Source: Morella rubra (Eukaryota > Streptophyta > Magnoliopsida > Fagales > Myricaceae). From it: 64,000 bases of DNA. Below the pieces are notes generated by a model. It saw only the letters and a program-made list of their open reading frames with translations. It had not been told where the DNA came from and made no database searches. The stretch lies in assembly GCA_003952965.2 (NCBI GenBank), contig CM025855.1, positions 20,064,768 to 20,128,767 of the forward strand. Reading direction: 5' to 3'. A program made the translations under genes and the position numbers. This document shows, one piece after another, positions 1 to 11,500 of this stretch (position 1 is the first letter of the stretch; the number at the start of each line of letters is the position of its first letter).

Positions 1-1242
1 TGAAAGAGATCATTCAAACATACATCCAAGGTGGGAATCGACTCTCGGTTCATGAGACTGGGATTTGGTGGCTTCAAATTCCAATCGTAGTTTCACGAGA
101 AACTGATCTCTCTTGCTCATTTCATGCACTAATTGAAATGCAACAAGAATGTCAGGAGCTATAGTAGCATATACAATATCAGTATACTTGGTCTAAAGAT
201 TCAAGAATATAGAATAAAAATCGGAGATGAAGAGGTTGTCCTGTGTGAGATTGGATAACTCAATCTCTAATTGAAACTGTCGGTCAGTATTGGTTTGACT
301 ATAGAGCTTCTTCAAGTAGGTCCACATTTCGGAAGCAATTTTGGAGAGTTGAAGATTCAAAACAATATTGGGTTCAATAGACTCGAGAATCCATGACATA
401 ACTTGAGCAACCTTGACCACCCACTTGGCATGTTGATCCTTTTCTTTGGTTTTGTCCGGAGGACTACTACCAACAATATGACCCCATAGATCTTAGTTGG
501 TGACAAAGATGTGAGACTGAAATGCCTAGGCTGAATAATTTTTTTCCATTGAAGCGGACGAAAAAGGTATCTGACTTGTCAGAAGACATGAGACATATAC
601 AAGAGTAATATCGAAACAACAGACAAGATAAAAAAATGCCAAAACAGAGTAGCACCCAAGCCAACAATAATAACACCGAGCGGAAATTAGAGTATCAGCC
701 AAGACAAAAATAGCACCAACAATAATCTCACACCACAACAAAACTTCTCTCAGTAAAAACAAAAGCACCCAAAGTAATATTACCCACAACAAAACAAAGT
801 CTCAGTAAAGGATGTCATCGATAGAAGGGCCAAAATCGAAAACCGACAGCACCCAGAAGACCATGAACAAAGAGACACGAGATGAGAGCAAGACAATCGC
901 TGAAGGCACTCGCTGAGAACCATAAACGAGTTCTGTACACGAGTCATAGAATCGTCGAAGGTTTGAGGGTCAAAGAATCACTGGAACAAGCGACACGAGC
1001 CGAGAGATAAAAAAATCAACGAGAAGCAGGAAATTTTCGAGAGGTAGCACAAGCGCAGCAGCAACCCACATTCACCCGAGACAAAACTAGCCGATACACC
1101 AGCGAGACACAGCAGAAGTGGCCGAAACACCCACGAGATACAACAGAGATGGTTGATACACCACCAAGACACCAACAGCACACAGACAAAGGAGAATCGA
1201 GACAGAGATGAGGTACTCAGTTTAGAGGAGGGGCTCCAATAT
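1..1242 (-). mobile_element. Ty1/Copia element, internal 5' part (gag), cut by window edge
   Basis: On the minus strand, 420-193 encodes a UBN2-type Copia gag segment (VMSWILESIEPNIVLNL, EMWTYLKKLY, FQLEIELSNL). Homology seems to continue through stops to base 1. A degenerate methionine-tRNA primer site (TGATATTGGAGC, against the usual TGGTATCAGAGC) lies at about 1,231-1,242, next to the proposed LTR. Stops and shifts show decay. Bases 500-1,230 would be the leader and gag start but have no clear coding signal. Confidence 0.6.
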
Positions 1243-1670
1243 CATGTTAAATATACAAGAATTTCAAAAAACCTATGTCCTCGTCTCAGTTGAGACCTTT
1301 CATTATATCAACAGATTCCAACGCCATAAATATTACATCGCTATAATCACATTAATCCTAAGGAAATAAAAGTCGTACAATCAAGCTATACAAGGAAAGG
1401 AAATAATCAGCAATGTTGTACAAGAGATTAATATCGTGATTTTGAATTTGAAATTTTAATTGGATATCTGTTGAAAAGAACTGCATGTCACTCCTAGGAT
1501 TGAAAAAAAATGAAAAGAGGCTACAGTTAGGATAACCCTCCACATATGTATAACTAACCCCATATACCTGTTGATATTTTTTATTGTTTTAGCATATGGT
1601 TAATTATTTAGTTTCCAAGAATTATATATATCTCAAGGAGGACAACTCTAATGGGGTCTCTTCCCTCTAC
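1243..1670 (-). repeat. Probable 5' LTR of the left-edge Copia element
   Basis: The stretch starts TGTTAAATATACAAG on the plus strand, directly beside the degenerate primer site, and ends near CTCTACA before a poly-C tract. The partner LTR is outside the window, so the outer border is a guess. Confidence 0.35.
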
Positions 1671-1674
1671 AGCG

Positions 1675-1675
1675 C

Positions 1676-1706
<31 letters not shown>

Positions 1707-1745
1707 AAACCCTTTTTTTCTTTTTTTTTTTTTTTTTTTTTTTTT
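1675..1745. repeat. Poly-C / poly-A / poly-T low-complexity tract
   Basis: A run of 22 C is followed by 13 A, then CCC and long T runs. It is a homopolymer mosaic with no coding value. Such tracts are prone to length error in assemblies. Confidence 0.9.
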
Positions 1746-2124
1746 CTGTTTTGTCTTTTTTCTCTTTCCACTTGGATTGTGCGCTCCTACTTTTTGGTTG
1801 CACAGTCGCTGACGTCAGACGTACAAATGCTCAAGTCAAGGTGAGGAATGGCAGGGCCTTGTCTGGTCCCAATTGGAGGGCGGTTTCCTCTCTATGGTTT
1901 AAGACACGTCAATCATCCTTTTACCCTTGTCAATCATCAACTTCGAACTCAGGCAATCCTATGTTCCCCTCTATTTAAGACACGTTACCATATGTCAATG
2001 ATGTGAATATTCACATTTCACAATGCAAAGAAGTCAAACCGTGCACTCAACATCCTATTTCAAACTTCGTTTTCTATAAAAATTCTTTAACCTACATATC
2101 ATAAGTTTATCTCCAAACTGACTT
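1746..2124. other. Non-coding stretch in importin intron 26
   Basis: No gene, exon or repeat could be recognised. Reading both strands for the missing importin-9 C-terminal exons found nothing. Confidence 0.5.
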
Positions 2125-3445
2125 CCATGTCTGTTCTCCAAAGTGTTCAGGAAGCCCTTAGGGACCCAAAGTGGAAGAAGCGATCCAAGAGTAAATGAAA
2201 TCTCTTTACAAGCATAACACATGATTTGGTTGAATAGCCTAAGGGTAAAAGACAGTAGGATGCAAATGGATGTTCACAGTGAAGCATAGTGCGAATGGAA
2301 CAAGGGAGAGATACAACGCTAGATAGGTTGCAAAAGATTTTACTCAAAACCTAGAGTAGATTATGAAGAGAGTTTTGCTCCCATAGCAATGATCAATTCT
2401 ATTTGCGTCCAAGTTTCTTTGGTTGCAAACTTAGACTGGCTTTTCCTACAATTTAATGTAACAAATGCATTTCTACAATGTGATCTAGAAGAAAAAGTAT
2501 TTATGGAGCTTTCGTAGGGTCCTCAATTCTCCCCACCTAATGGCAATGTGCATAAACTGAAGCAAGCATCATAGGGGCTGAAACAGTCTCCTAAGGTGAG
2601 GTTTGAAAGACTTTCCAAAGCCATTCAGAGATGTGGTTACAAACAGAATCAACTGATTATACTTTATTCACCAAACATTTGTCAAATGCAAAGGTAACTA
2701 CTTTGATTGTTTATATTGATGATACAGAATTAATAGGCCCTGAAATTAGGAGATGCAGAAGTTTAAGAAATTCGAGACAAGTGACTTTGAGATAAAAGAT
2801 TCAGGCAACTCTAAAGTATTGTTCGTGGGAAATTTCACTTTAAGGCCCTAAAGCATGGTTTCAATATCATTTTGAGCTCCAAACTATCAATTAGGTAACA
2901 TTGTGAGAATTCATCAATGTGCACCCTTTAATAAAAACCTACTATTCAAATGGGAGAAATAAGTTACGTGGCATAATCTTGACGGTTGGATCCAATCTAA
3001 GAGTGCACATTGATGAATTTTGATAATTTGAGGTTGCAATGTGATGAAATGAGCCGCTTGGAACCCAAAATGACTTTGGGACCATATTTTGGGGGACGAA
3101 AAGTGTATTTTTTTTCCGTTATTTTGTAGGTTTGAGGTAAGAAGATCAAAACAATAAATCTTCATATCTCAGTGGAAATATGTAGTTGACTTACTTAAGG
3201 AAACTGGGATGCTTGGTTGTAAGGTGACGAAAAATCATGAGCAGAACAAGAAATTGAGAGAAGATGAAAAGATTGCTGAGTGGATAAAGGCAGATATCAA
3301 CCTATGCAGAAAGTGTGTTGAGCCAATTCATGCATTCACCACAAGCATCTCAAATGGAATATGTGCTGTGAATCCTCCACTACTTGAAAATCTTAAACTG
3401 GCAAAGGTCTCTTATACACATTCATCATTAAAGCTTCAAACATAT
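2125..3445 (+). mobile_element. Old Ty1/Copia fragment (reverse transcriptase), split by later insertions
   Basis: The translated plus strand, with many stops and shifts, follows Copia reverse transcriptase in order: a KTVGCKWMF-like segment near 2,240, FAPIAMIN near 2,380, an LKQSPK segment near 2,580, VYIDD near 2,710, KYVVDLLKETGMLGCK at about 3,174-3,221, and a VLSQFMHSP segment near 3,320. It is interrupted by a small MITE and then by the younger Copia element whose duplicated target is CATAT at 3,441-3,445. The fragment may continue past 8,366, but that is unresolved. Confidence 0.72.
2830..3121. mobile_element. MULE-like MITE nested in the old Copia fragment
   Basis: The ends are inverted copies of an A-rich stretch with CACTTT: AAATTTCACTTT at the left and, read in reverse, AAAATACACTTTTCG at the right. 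Copia RT homology stops before it (KVLFVG) and resumes after it (GFEVRRSKQ). Flanking 9-mers GTTCGTGGG and TTTTGTAGG match at 6 of 9 bases, as an old Mutator-type duplication would. Similar sequences occur at 23,761-24,030 and near 61,421. Confidence 0.5.
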
Positions 3446-3590
3446 TGTTAAGGAAAGTTTGATGTATTGAGGGAAATAATCTTTTGTGTTTAATGCTTTG
3501 CCTATTATGTGATTCTCCTATTCTATATATAATAGACATTGAAGTGAAAGAGTGATTATCTCTTTCTCCTACTTTTGCTAAACCCTAATA
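3446..3590 (+). repeat. 5' LTR of Copia 3,446-8,361
   Basis: It is 145 bp, starting TGTTAAGGAAAG and ending CTAATA. The terminal pair is TG...TA, not the usual TG...CA, and the same holds for the 3' LTR. Confidence 0.95.
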
Positions 3591-4365
3591 TGGTATCAGA
3601 GCATTACTCCTAGGGTTTGGTAAAAAAGCTGCTTCCCCCCTTCTAATTTTCTTCGTTCTTTTCTTTCTTTATCACTTAGAATACTTTTCTTCTCCATTTT
3701 TTGTTCGACTATAGTCTAAGGGCTGATGCCAGTTAGTAGAAGGGGATGGCACAAGTGGTACACAATCAACGTGTCATCCCCATCGTTGTTGGTTGGTGAA
3801 CAGCAGATCCGATAAACGGCTGCTGATGTTCTGGTTATTTTGTCGTTCCGTTTGGGTGTTGGTGGCTTCCGCATGGCTGTTCTTGTTTTCCGGTGAACTC
3901 TGTGATTGAAGGGTTTATTTTAGTTGCTTCCGGCGTGTTTTATGTCGCCGGCGAAGTTCTTGCTGTCTCTGGTGACTTCTGTGGTGGCCAGCGATACTCC
4001 TGGTGATCACCGGCGAGTTTTGTTGTGTGTGGTGATGGTTGCTGCATTTGCTTGTCGTTCCCATGGCATTTGGCAGTCGGCAACACAGTAGAAGATGCAA
4101 CCCACGCGCAGAGTGATTTCTTTCTTGGGTTGGATTATTTTAGGTTGATCCATATTTGACACGGGTCATTCTGGGCTAACCCAAACTTGACCCATCAGGT
4201 TCGGTTATTGTTTTCTAAATTGTGATATTGCTGTTTCCCACACTTATTGGCAGTTTCAGCTTGTACGTGATATTGTTGTGTATTGGTGGGGTATTTGAGT
4301 TGGTCGGATTGGTGCAGTTAAGCTATTCTCATTGTTAGTTTGTTGATTTTGTGTTGGTTGGTATT

Positions 4366-7300
4366 ATGGCTACCAAGTCCGACCTACCCAATTTATCTTC
4401 TTTGGGTAGAACTCATATGACTTCTGTGAAGCTCAATGGCACGAACTATGTTTATTGGGCACGCTCTGTGGAGGTGTTTCTTCTAGGAAAAGGGCTCTTT
4501 CATCATCTGACTAAGGGCACAACTGTTGCTACTGATCCCTCTAGTTCAGGTACTGCTTCCACAAATCAATGGGATCAGGAAGATAATCTTATTATCTCTT
4601 ATGTTGAATAATATTGAACATCATATTGGGTCCTCTTGCATCCATCTTCCGACGGCTAAGTATATTTGAGAGCATCTCCAGCATATGTATTCTGGAACTG
4701 GGAATGTCACTCGTATTTATGATGTTTGTAGGCAGTACTTTGGCCTCGAACAAGGCTCTAATACTGTAGAGGACTACTACAATCAAGTTGTGGCTATTTG
4801 TCAGCAGAGGAACATGTATCAACCTCTCTCCCTTGATCTGACTGTTATGGAGAAGCAGTGTGAGGATATTGATGTTGTTCGCTTTCTCATTGGCTTAAAA
4901 CCTGAATATGAGGTGGTTCGCTCTCAGATTTTGGGAGGTTCAGACATTCCTTCAGCATGCTACCCTTGCCTCTCCTACCCCTTCGGTATCTTCTGATCAA
5001 AGTGGGGATCGCATTGCTTTTGTTGCTTCCCGTGGTGGTTTTGGTAATTTGCATGGGGGACACAATAGTAGGGGTGGTCGTCGATTCTCAAGGTGGTGGT
5101 TGCACTGGGTCTCGCGAGTCTAGAAAATGTACTCACTGTGGTCACAGTAATCACTCTGTAGATTTTTGTTAGGATTTACATGGTCGTCCTTTTGGTTCTG
5201 CTAATCAAATCACTTCCCAAGAGGACTCCTTCCCAACGACTGATCACGCAACAAGTTCCAATCCAGTGCACGATCCTTCTCACATCTCCATTTCATGAGA
5301 TGCCCAATTCTTAGCTCAAAAGCATGTCGCTTCCTCTTCCACGACTACTCTTGCTCAGTCAGGTACTGCCCCTCACTGTCTTTTATCCTTTGCCCCCAAC
5401 CTGTGGGTCATCGACTCAGGTGCCAATGAGCATATGACTGATTCATCCACTTCCCTTTCTGATTATCATCCTGTTGCTTCCCTAAGTGTGTCACCCTTGC
5501 TAATGGTTCCCAAACTAGTGTTGCAAGATCGGGAAATGTTCATCTGCATCCTCAACTTGATTTATCTCATGTCCTTCATGTTCCTGGCTTTCCGTTTAAT
5601 TCGTTGTCCATTAGCAAGATTACTCGAGCCCTTCACTGTTATGTTAGTTTTTACCCTTCTTTGTGTATCTTTCAGGATCTGGTGACGAGAAAAATGATTG
5701 GCTCGGGGCATGAAGCTGGTGGCTTATACTACTTGGATCTGCCATGTCTCTCTCCACCACGCGCATTTCACTCACCTGTCTCTCCTCTTCGAAGGCATTG
5801 TCGGCTTGGTCATCCATCCCTTTCTACTTTAAAACGTCAAGTTGTGAGTCTTCGTCATGTTGAGTCTTTACCGTGTGAAACTTGCCAGTTTAGCAACATC
5901 ACCGTGTGTCTTTTCCTTTGAGAGTTATTAGTCGCGTCTCGAGTCCTTTTGAGTTAGTTCATTCAGATGTATGGGGACCATCAATGTCACTTCTAATAAA
6001 TTTCAGTATTTTGTCACTTCTGTTGACGATTTTTCTTGTATGACTTGTTTATTTCTTATGAAAAATCGATCTAAACTGTGTTCTATGTTTCAAATCTTCC
6101 GTGCACAAATTAAAACTCAATTTCATAAAAATAAATCCGTCTTGTCTTCTGATAATGCCAAAGAATATGAATCTATTGCTTTCCAATCCTTTTTATCTGC
6201 TAAAGGCATTATTCATCAGACTTCATTTGTTTACACTCCACAACAAAATGGAGTTGCTGAACGCAAAAACCGTCATCTATTAGAGGTCGCGCGTGCTCTC
6301 TTATTTCATATGCATGTACCTAAAAAGTTTTGGAGTGACGATATCCTTACCGCATCCTATCTCATCAATAGGATGCCTTCGCCTGTTCTTGATGGTGTCT
6401 CTCCTCATTCTGTGTTATACCATCGTCCTCTCCTCATCCAATCGCCTCCTTCTCCCTTACAAGTATATACTTGTCGTCCTCGGCCACTAGCTCCAGTGCC
6501 TTCTCCCTCATCCTTGCTGCCTCTAGATCCTAGAAGTTTGTCTTCTCCACCTTCTGATTCCCTGCCTATTGCACTTCGGAAAGGTAAATGCTCTTGTGTT
6601 ACTCACATCCTATTGGTTAGTATGTTTCTTCTGAGTCTTTGTCTTCTTTTTCTTGTTTTACATCCTCCCTTTCTAGTATTTCTGTTCCTAAGACAGTGTA
6701 GGAGGCTTTGTCTGATCCTGGTTGGAGGGCAGCCATGGAATTGGAAATGGAGGCTTTGCATCAGAATGGTACTTGGGATCTTGTGCCATTACCCTCGGGT
6801 AAACATACTGTTGGTTGTAAGTGGGTGTACACAGTTAAATTCAATCTTGATGGCTCTATTGCTCGCTTGGTAGCTAAAGGTTACACCCAGACATATGGTC
6901 TTGACTATGATGAAAATTTTCTTCTGTTGTTAAGATTTCGTCTATCCGTGTTATTACTTCTATTGCTGCTAATCATGACTGACCCCTTTTTCAGTTAGAT
7001 GTCAAAAACGCTTTTTGCATGGTGACTTACATGAAGAAGTCTATATGGAGCAACCACCTGGGTTTGTTGCTCAGGGGGAGTGTCAAAATGTTTGTCAGTT
7101 GAAAAAGCATTGTATGGTCTCAAACAGTCACCGAGGGCATGGTTTGGGAAATTTTCTGAGGCTGTGGTAGATTTTGGCCTTACAAGATGTCAAACTAATC
7201 ATTCTGTGTTCCACTTGAAGACTACTGCAGGTCATGTTATTCTTGTGGTGTATATGGATGATATAATAATCACTGGGAAATATGCAGATAGCATTGCTCG

Positions 7301-8216
7301 GTTGAAAGATTTTTTGCAACAACAGTTTCATACAAAAGACGTGGGCAAGTTGAGGTACTTTCTAGGCATTGAAGTTGCGCGATCTACAGCAGATATCAAT
7401 CTCTCTCAAAGAAAGTATGTACTTGATTTGTTGGAGGAGACTAGCCACTTGGGATCTCTGCCTGTTGATTCACCTATGGACCCTAACCAGAAATTATTGA
7501 AAGATAAAGGTGAGTTGTTTGAAGAACCTGATAGGTATTGTCGTCTGGTGGGTAAGTTAGATTATCTCACCATTACTAGGCCAGATATATCATATGCAGT
7601 TAGTATTGTAAGCCAGTTTTTGGATACTCCTCGGGTTTCACATTGGGAGGCTATTATACGTATCGTATCATTCAGAATTTGAAGAATTCTCCTGGTCTTG
7701 GGATACTGTATAGGCGAAATGGACATCTTCAAGTAAAAGGATTCATTGATGCAGACTAGGCAGGTTCTCCTTCAGATAGACGCTCCACTATAGGATATTG
7801 TATGTTCCTTGGGGGTAACTTGGTCACATGGAAAAGTAAGAAACAGACAGTGGTAGCAAGGTCTAGTGCAGAAGCAGAATACAGGGCAATGGCACATACA
7901 ACAAGTGAATGACGTGGTTGCAACATTTTCTCAGAGATTGGTTTTCCAACTCCAACTCCTATTCCACTATTTTGTGACAATCAGCAGCTGTACACATTGC
8001 ATCTAATCCAATGTTTCACAAGAGGACAAAGCATATTGAGGTCGACTGTCATTTCATTCAAGACAAAATACTTAATGGAGACATCTCTACACCCTTTGTG
8101 AAGACAGGAGATCAACTAGCGAATATGTGTACTAAAGTTGTGTCTGGTAGCCGGTTGAAGTTTCTATGCTGCAAGCTAGACCTATATGATATATATGCTC
8201 CAAGCTTGAGGGGGAG
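4366..8216 (+). pseudogene. Copia gag-pol pseudogene
   Basis: Gag starts at the ATG at 4,366 (MATKSDLPNLSSLGRTHM) and breaks near 4,600. A CX2CX4HX4C zinc knuckle (CTHCGHSNHSVDFC) lies at 5,131-5,172 and a protease motif WVIDSGANEHMT near 5,404. The integrase zinc part (RRHCRLGHPSL) is near 5,790 and its catalytic core spans about 5,971-6,450 (VDDFS, SDNAKEY, QQNGVAERKNRH). Reverse transcriptase spans 6,708-7,680 with [11 protein letters not shown] and the active site VYMDD near 7,250. RNase H follows ([19 protein letters not shown] near 7,860). Several frameshifts and stops (about 4,600, 4,996, 5,171, 5,685, 6,998, 7,680, 7,758) mean no intact polyprotein. Confidence 0.9.
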
Positions 8217-8361
8217 TGTTAAGGAAAGTTTGATGTATTGAGAGAAATAATCTTTTGTGTTTAATGCTTTGCTTATTATGTGATTCTCCTATTCTATATA
8301 CAATAGACGTTGAAGGGAAAGAGTGACTATCTCTTTCTCCTATTTTTGCTAAACTCTAATA
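8217..8361 (+). repeat. 3' LTR of Copia 3,446-8,361
   Basis: It is 145 bp, the same length as the 5' LTR with eight substitutions and no gaps. It is followed directly by the duplicated target CATAT. Confidence 0.95.
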
Positions 8362-8442
8362 CATATCTTCGATGAAACACATTAACATTGAATACAACTG
8401 GATACCGTGCTAAAGCAAAACAAGTGCATGAGGTGGACTTGC

Positions 8443-8557
8443 CTTGCTGCTTTGTCCATTCTGACATCACATAAGCAAATGCATTATCATAGCCTTCCGC
8501 TGGGATGCTGACCAGCAAGTCAATAAACTGTTCAACATTTGGGGCACTCATATGAAC
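8443..8557 (-). CDS. IPO9: Importin-9 exon 26 (GC donor; last exon in window)
   Basis: The exon has 38 codons plus one base: [18 protein letters not shown], then [16 protein letters not shown]. The acceptor is TGCAG and the donor is CAAG|GCAAGTCC, again a GC donor. Reading on gives no family sequence, so the exon must end here. The following exon, expected to begin by completing a Gly codon, was not found in 1-8,442. Confidence 0.88.
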
Positions 8558-11500
8558 CTGCATTTAAATGGAGAAACATTTAAAACTCGATCCGTAGAAT
8601 ATCTGCGGGGTTGCTAAACTTCTCGACCACACCAGCAATCAAGTAATGTTGGGAAAGTTTGGCAAACAAATCCAAGGATGGGGTAGGAATCACCAAACTA
8701 TATGAGGTTGAATGAAATTTCATTGATTCAAAAACCACTACATCAACAATTGAAGTGAACTTACAGGAAATTAAAGTGTAGACCTCTCATGCATTTTTTT
8801 TTCAGATCATCCACTTCGAGCTATATATACAATTATGGGTGTATAATATATCAGGAACATGATTCAAAAAGAAAAACATGCAAAAAAACTAATAAATTAC
8901 AAAGTGTACTGTCATACTATGTGACACATCAGATGAAGCTAAATGCTAGTTACCAAAATAAGCCAGGAAACTCAAGATAAAATTAACAAGTTTAAGGACA
9001 TTACTAATCTTGCAAAAATAAGTAGCAATGAGCTTCTCAGTCCCACTATTTGAACAGATTGCATCCGTCTAACAAGAGCGGCCACCAGATCTCGTATGTG
9101 CAGAGACATTTGCGATGGCAGGTGCAGTATAAGTTGCAGAATGTAGCTCCCAACAAAAAGAGAACCAGAACTTTCCAATTCAGGGTCTAGAAGTCTGCAT
9201 TCAAATTGCACAATTATCAAACATGGGCGCACCTAGAACAAAATCTGTATTTTAGAGAATGCTATTAGTGCCTGATAATGGTTGAACAAATAGAACTTGT
9301 CCTAAAGCTTGACTAAATTATTCAACCTGGTATGAATTTTTCCCCTTTAACTGGACAGCAAAAGATGTCAAATTACCAAATCACCCCTCATTTGAAGAGA
9401 ACAAAACAATCCCAAATGAAAAATTACTCTCTACGATCCCAACTACCACTCCACCTGCAGACTCACTTCTAAACTACTAATTTCTGTAGTAGGTCCCCTA
9501 AATTGAAGTTTGAGCACTAATCTGTCCCTCTGCTAAATTCAAGCATTAAATTGGATAAAAAAAACATGAAAAAACAATTGCACCATAGAAATTAATGAAT
9601 GCCAGGAAATTTGCATTGTTCAGGGGATTAGGTTCCCAATCTGATAATGGTGTCTTCATCCCTTAAAGGAGTGCGCATTTGATCTACTTGACGATGAGAC
9701 AGCATAGCCCCCCAAAGAAACCAATAATCATCACAGAGGTGATGAAGGTAGTCAAGTGGATAAGGGAGCATAGCAGAGGCTCATAGAGAGGTAAGTATAT
9801 TTCTGACATAGTGTATTCCATTGGTGTGTCTAATCCATCCATGCACAATCCTCTCATCAAACACAGGGTGGCTCTTTATTGTGCCATGTCCTAGGTTATT
9901 TGAAGCGAACTCTAGCTAAAGGAATTTTATTTCCTGACCAGGTGCATATGGAGTTAGAGGCCTCCACAGAAGCAGATTGACCAGGCTGAAATTGACGATA
10001 GATGATCCACTTTGAGTTATTGCAACTTTAAACATGGGGATGTAGCTACTACAAGAAGCAAGAAAGAACCAGTGGTAACTAGGCTTGTATAGAAGCAAAG
10101 TGCAAAGGTATGGCACATAGACTCTATGAGCTTATGTCGCTTTACATGATGCGAGACGAGGTAGGAATTGACAATGACAAGTCTATGAAGCTGTCTCCCG
10201 ACAACAAGGCTGCTATTTATATTGCTCATAATTCAGTCCAATATGATTGAAACAAAGCACATTGAGAGCAAACATCCGAATAAGGAAAAGTCACATAGAT
10301 ATATGCCACTTGAAATTAGAAGAACTGGCTAAGGTGTCCATCGAGGGTTGTAGGTGTGGGCCCCTTGATTTCTCGGGAGATATCTATGCATCGAGGGGAG
10401 GAGTTAGATTCTACCATGATGCTGGAATATTCTAGGAATTGATTTTTATTTTCAACTAGTCACTAATAAAAATACCTAATGATGAGGGAGAGATAATTAA
10501 CTCTTTGTCCCCAACCTTCCATAAATTCTTCTCTCCCCTTCTTCCTCCAACTGTAAAGTTGCAAAAATATGTATATATAGAAGTCTTTAGATGCCCAACA
10601 ATTAATAAGGAACAAAAGTATCTAGTTCCTGCTCATCCATAAGCACAGGTTTTCCTTTTTCTACAAAGTAGTCTAACATAAGTTTTGAAATTTCACTAAA
10701 CAAAAAAAGAAAGAATACGTTTGAAGGTTTCCACTAGGATTATTTAACAGAGGATACCCAAACAATTACCTTGAAGCAGCATCAAGTAAACTTCTCATAG
10801 TAAATCCAGAATCGCCACCCCAATTGAGCATTTCATACCTCCCCTCGGATACAAAGGCAGCTAAACATTCAGTTGCATTCTGACCAATATGGAGGTGTAA
10901 TAAAAGTCATTTCAAAATTTCACATGTGCGACAAGTAAATAGAAAAAAGAGGCATGAAGATAGTTAAGATAACCTGCATTTCACTATGATCAGCACTTTG
11001 AAGGACTATCCGGACAACAGCACCAAAACAGACATCATATATGACTTTCACTACATCTCTAGGAGAATTCTGTACAATTTTATTTATCACAGATAGTAAT
11101 CAGCAAAACATGTGAGAGCTATTTGACAAGCTTATGTAACCACCTAAGTTTTGAAAATCCAAAAAGCTAACAGTGAAAAGGCGACAAAATCAAACTATCT
11201 TGCCAAATACAACTTGCCTTCAAAAGCATTGTCGTGAGATCCAATGATCCTGCTACTAGTCCATCAGGTTGCTGTTGGGGCTGAAAATAACCATCAGTAT
11301 GCATCAGAAACAGATACCTAAACAACTGTTGCAGAACCGAAACACTATTGACGTTGAGATAACTCTTACAACCCGTACTTTGTCTAAGATTGGTCCAATA
11401 TAGGGCAAAACTCGGGATACCAGTCGATGTATACAACCAGGAGAAGTTTTTAATGCCTGGGGTAAAATAACAAAGAAAAGCCAGAAATCAACAGTTAATG

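Larger units (their letters stand above)
3446..8361 (+). mobile_element. Complete but decayed Ty1/Copia retrotransposon
   Basis: The element has two 145-bp LTRs, a primer-binding site right after the 5' LTR (TGGTATCAGAGC, 3,591-3,602), a polypurine tract before the 3' LTR (GCTTGAGGGGGAG, 8,204-8,216) and 5-bp target duplications CATAT at 3,441-3,445 and 8,362-8,366. The internal order gag, protease, integrase, reverse transcriptase, RNase H defines Copia. By eye the LTRs differ at 8 of 145 sites, seven of them transitions, so the insertion is not recent. It sits inside an older Copia fragment within importin intron 26, antisense to that gene. Confidence 0.95.

Noticed and set aside
3209..3451. 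An 80-codon plus-strand open frame that looked like a cellular exon
   Set aside because: The frame upstream (VVDLLKETGMLGCK) and a neighbouring frame (VLSQFMHSP) are Copia reverse transcriptase, so it is a shifted piece of the old Copia fragment.
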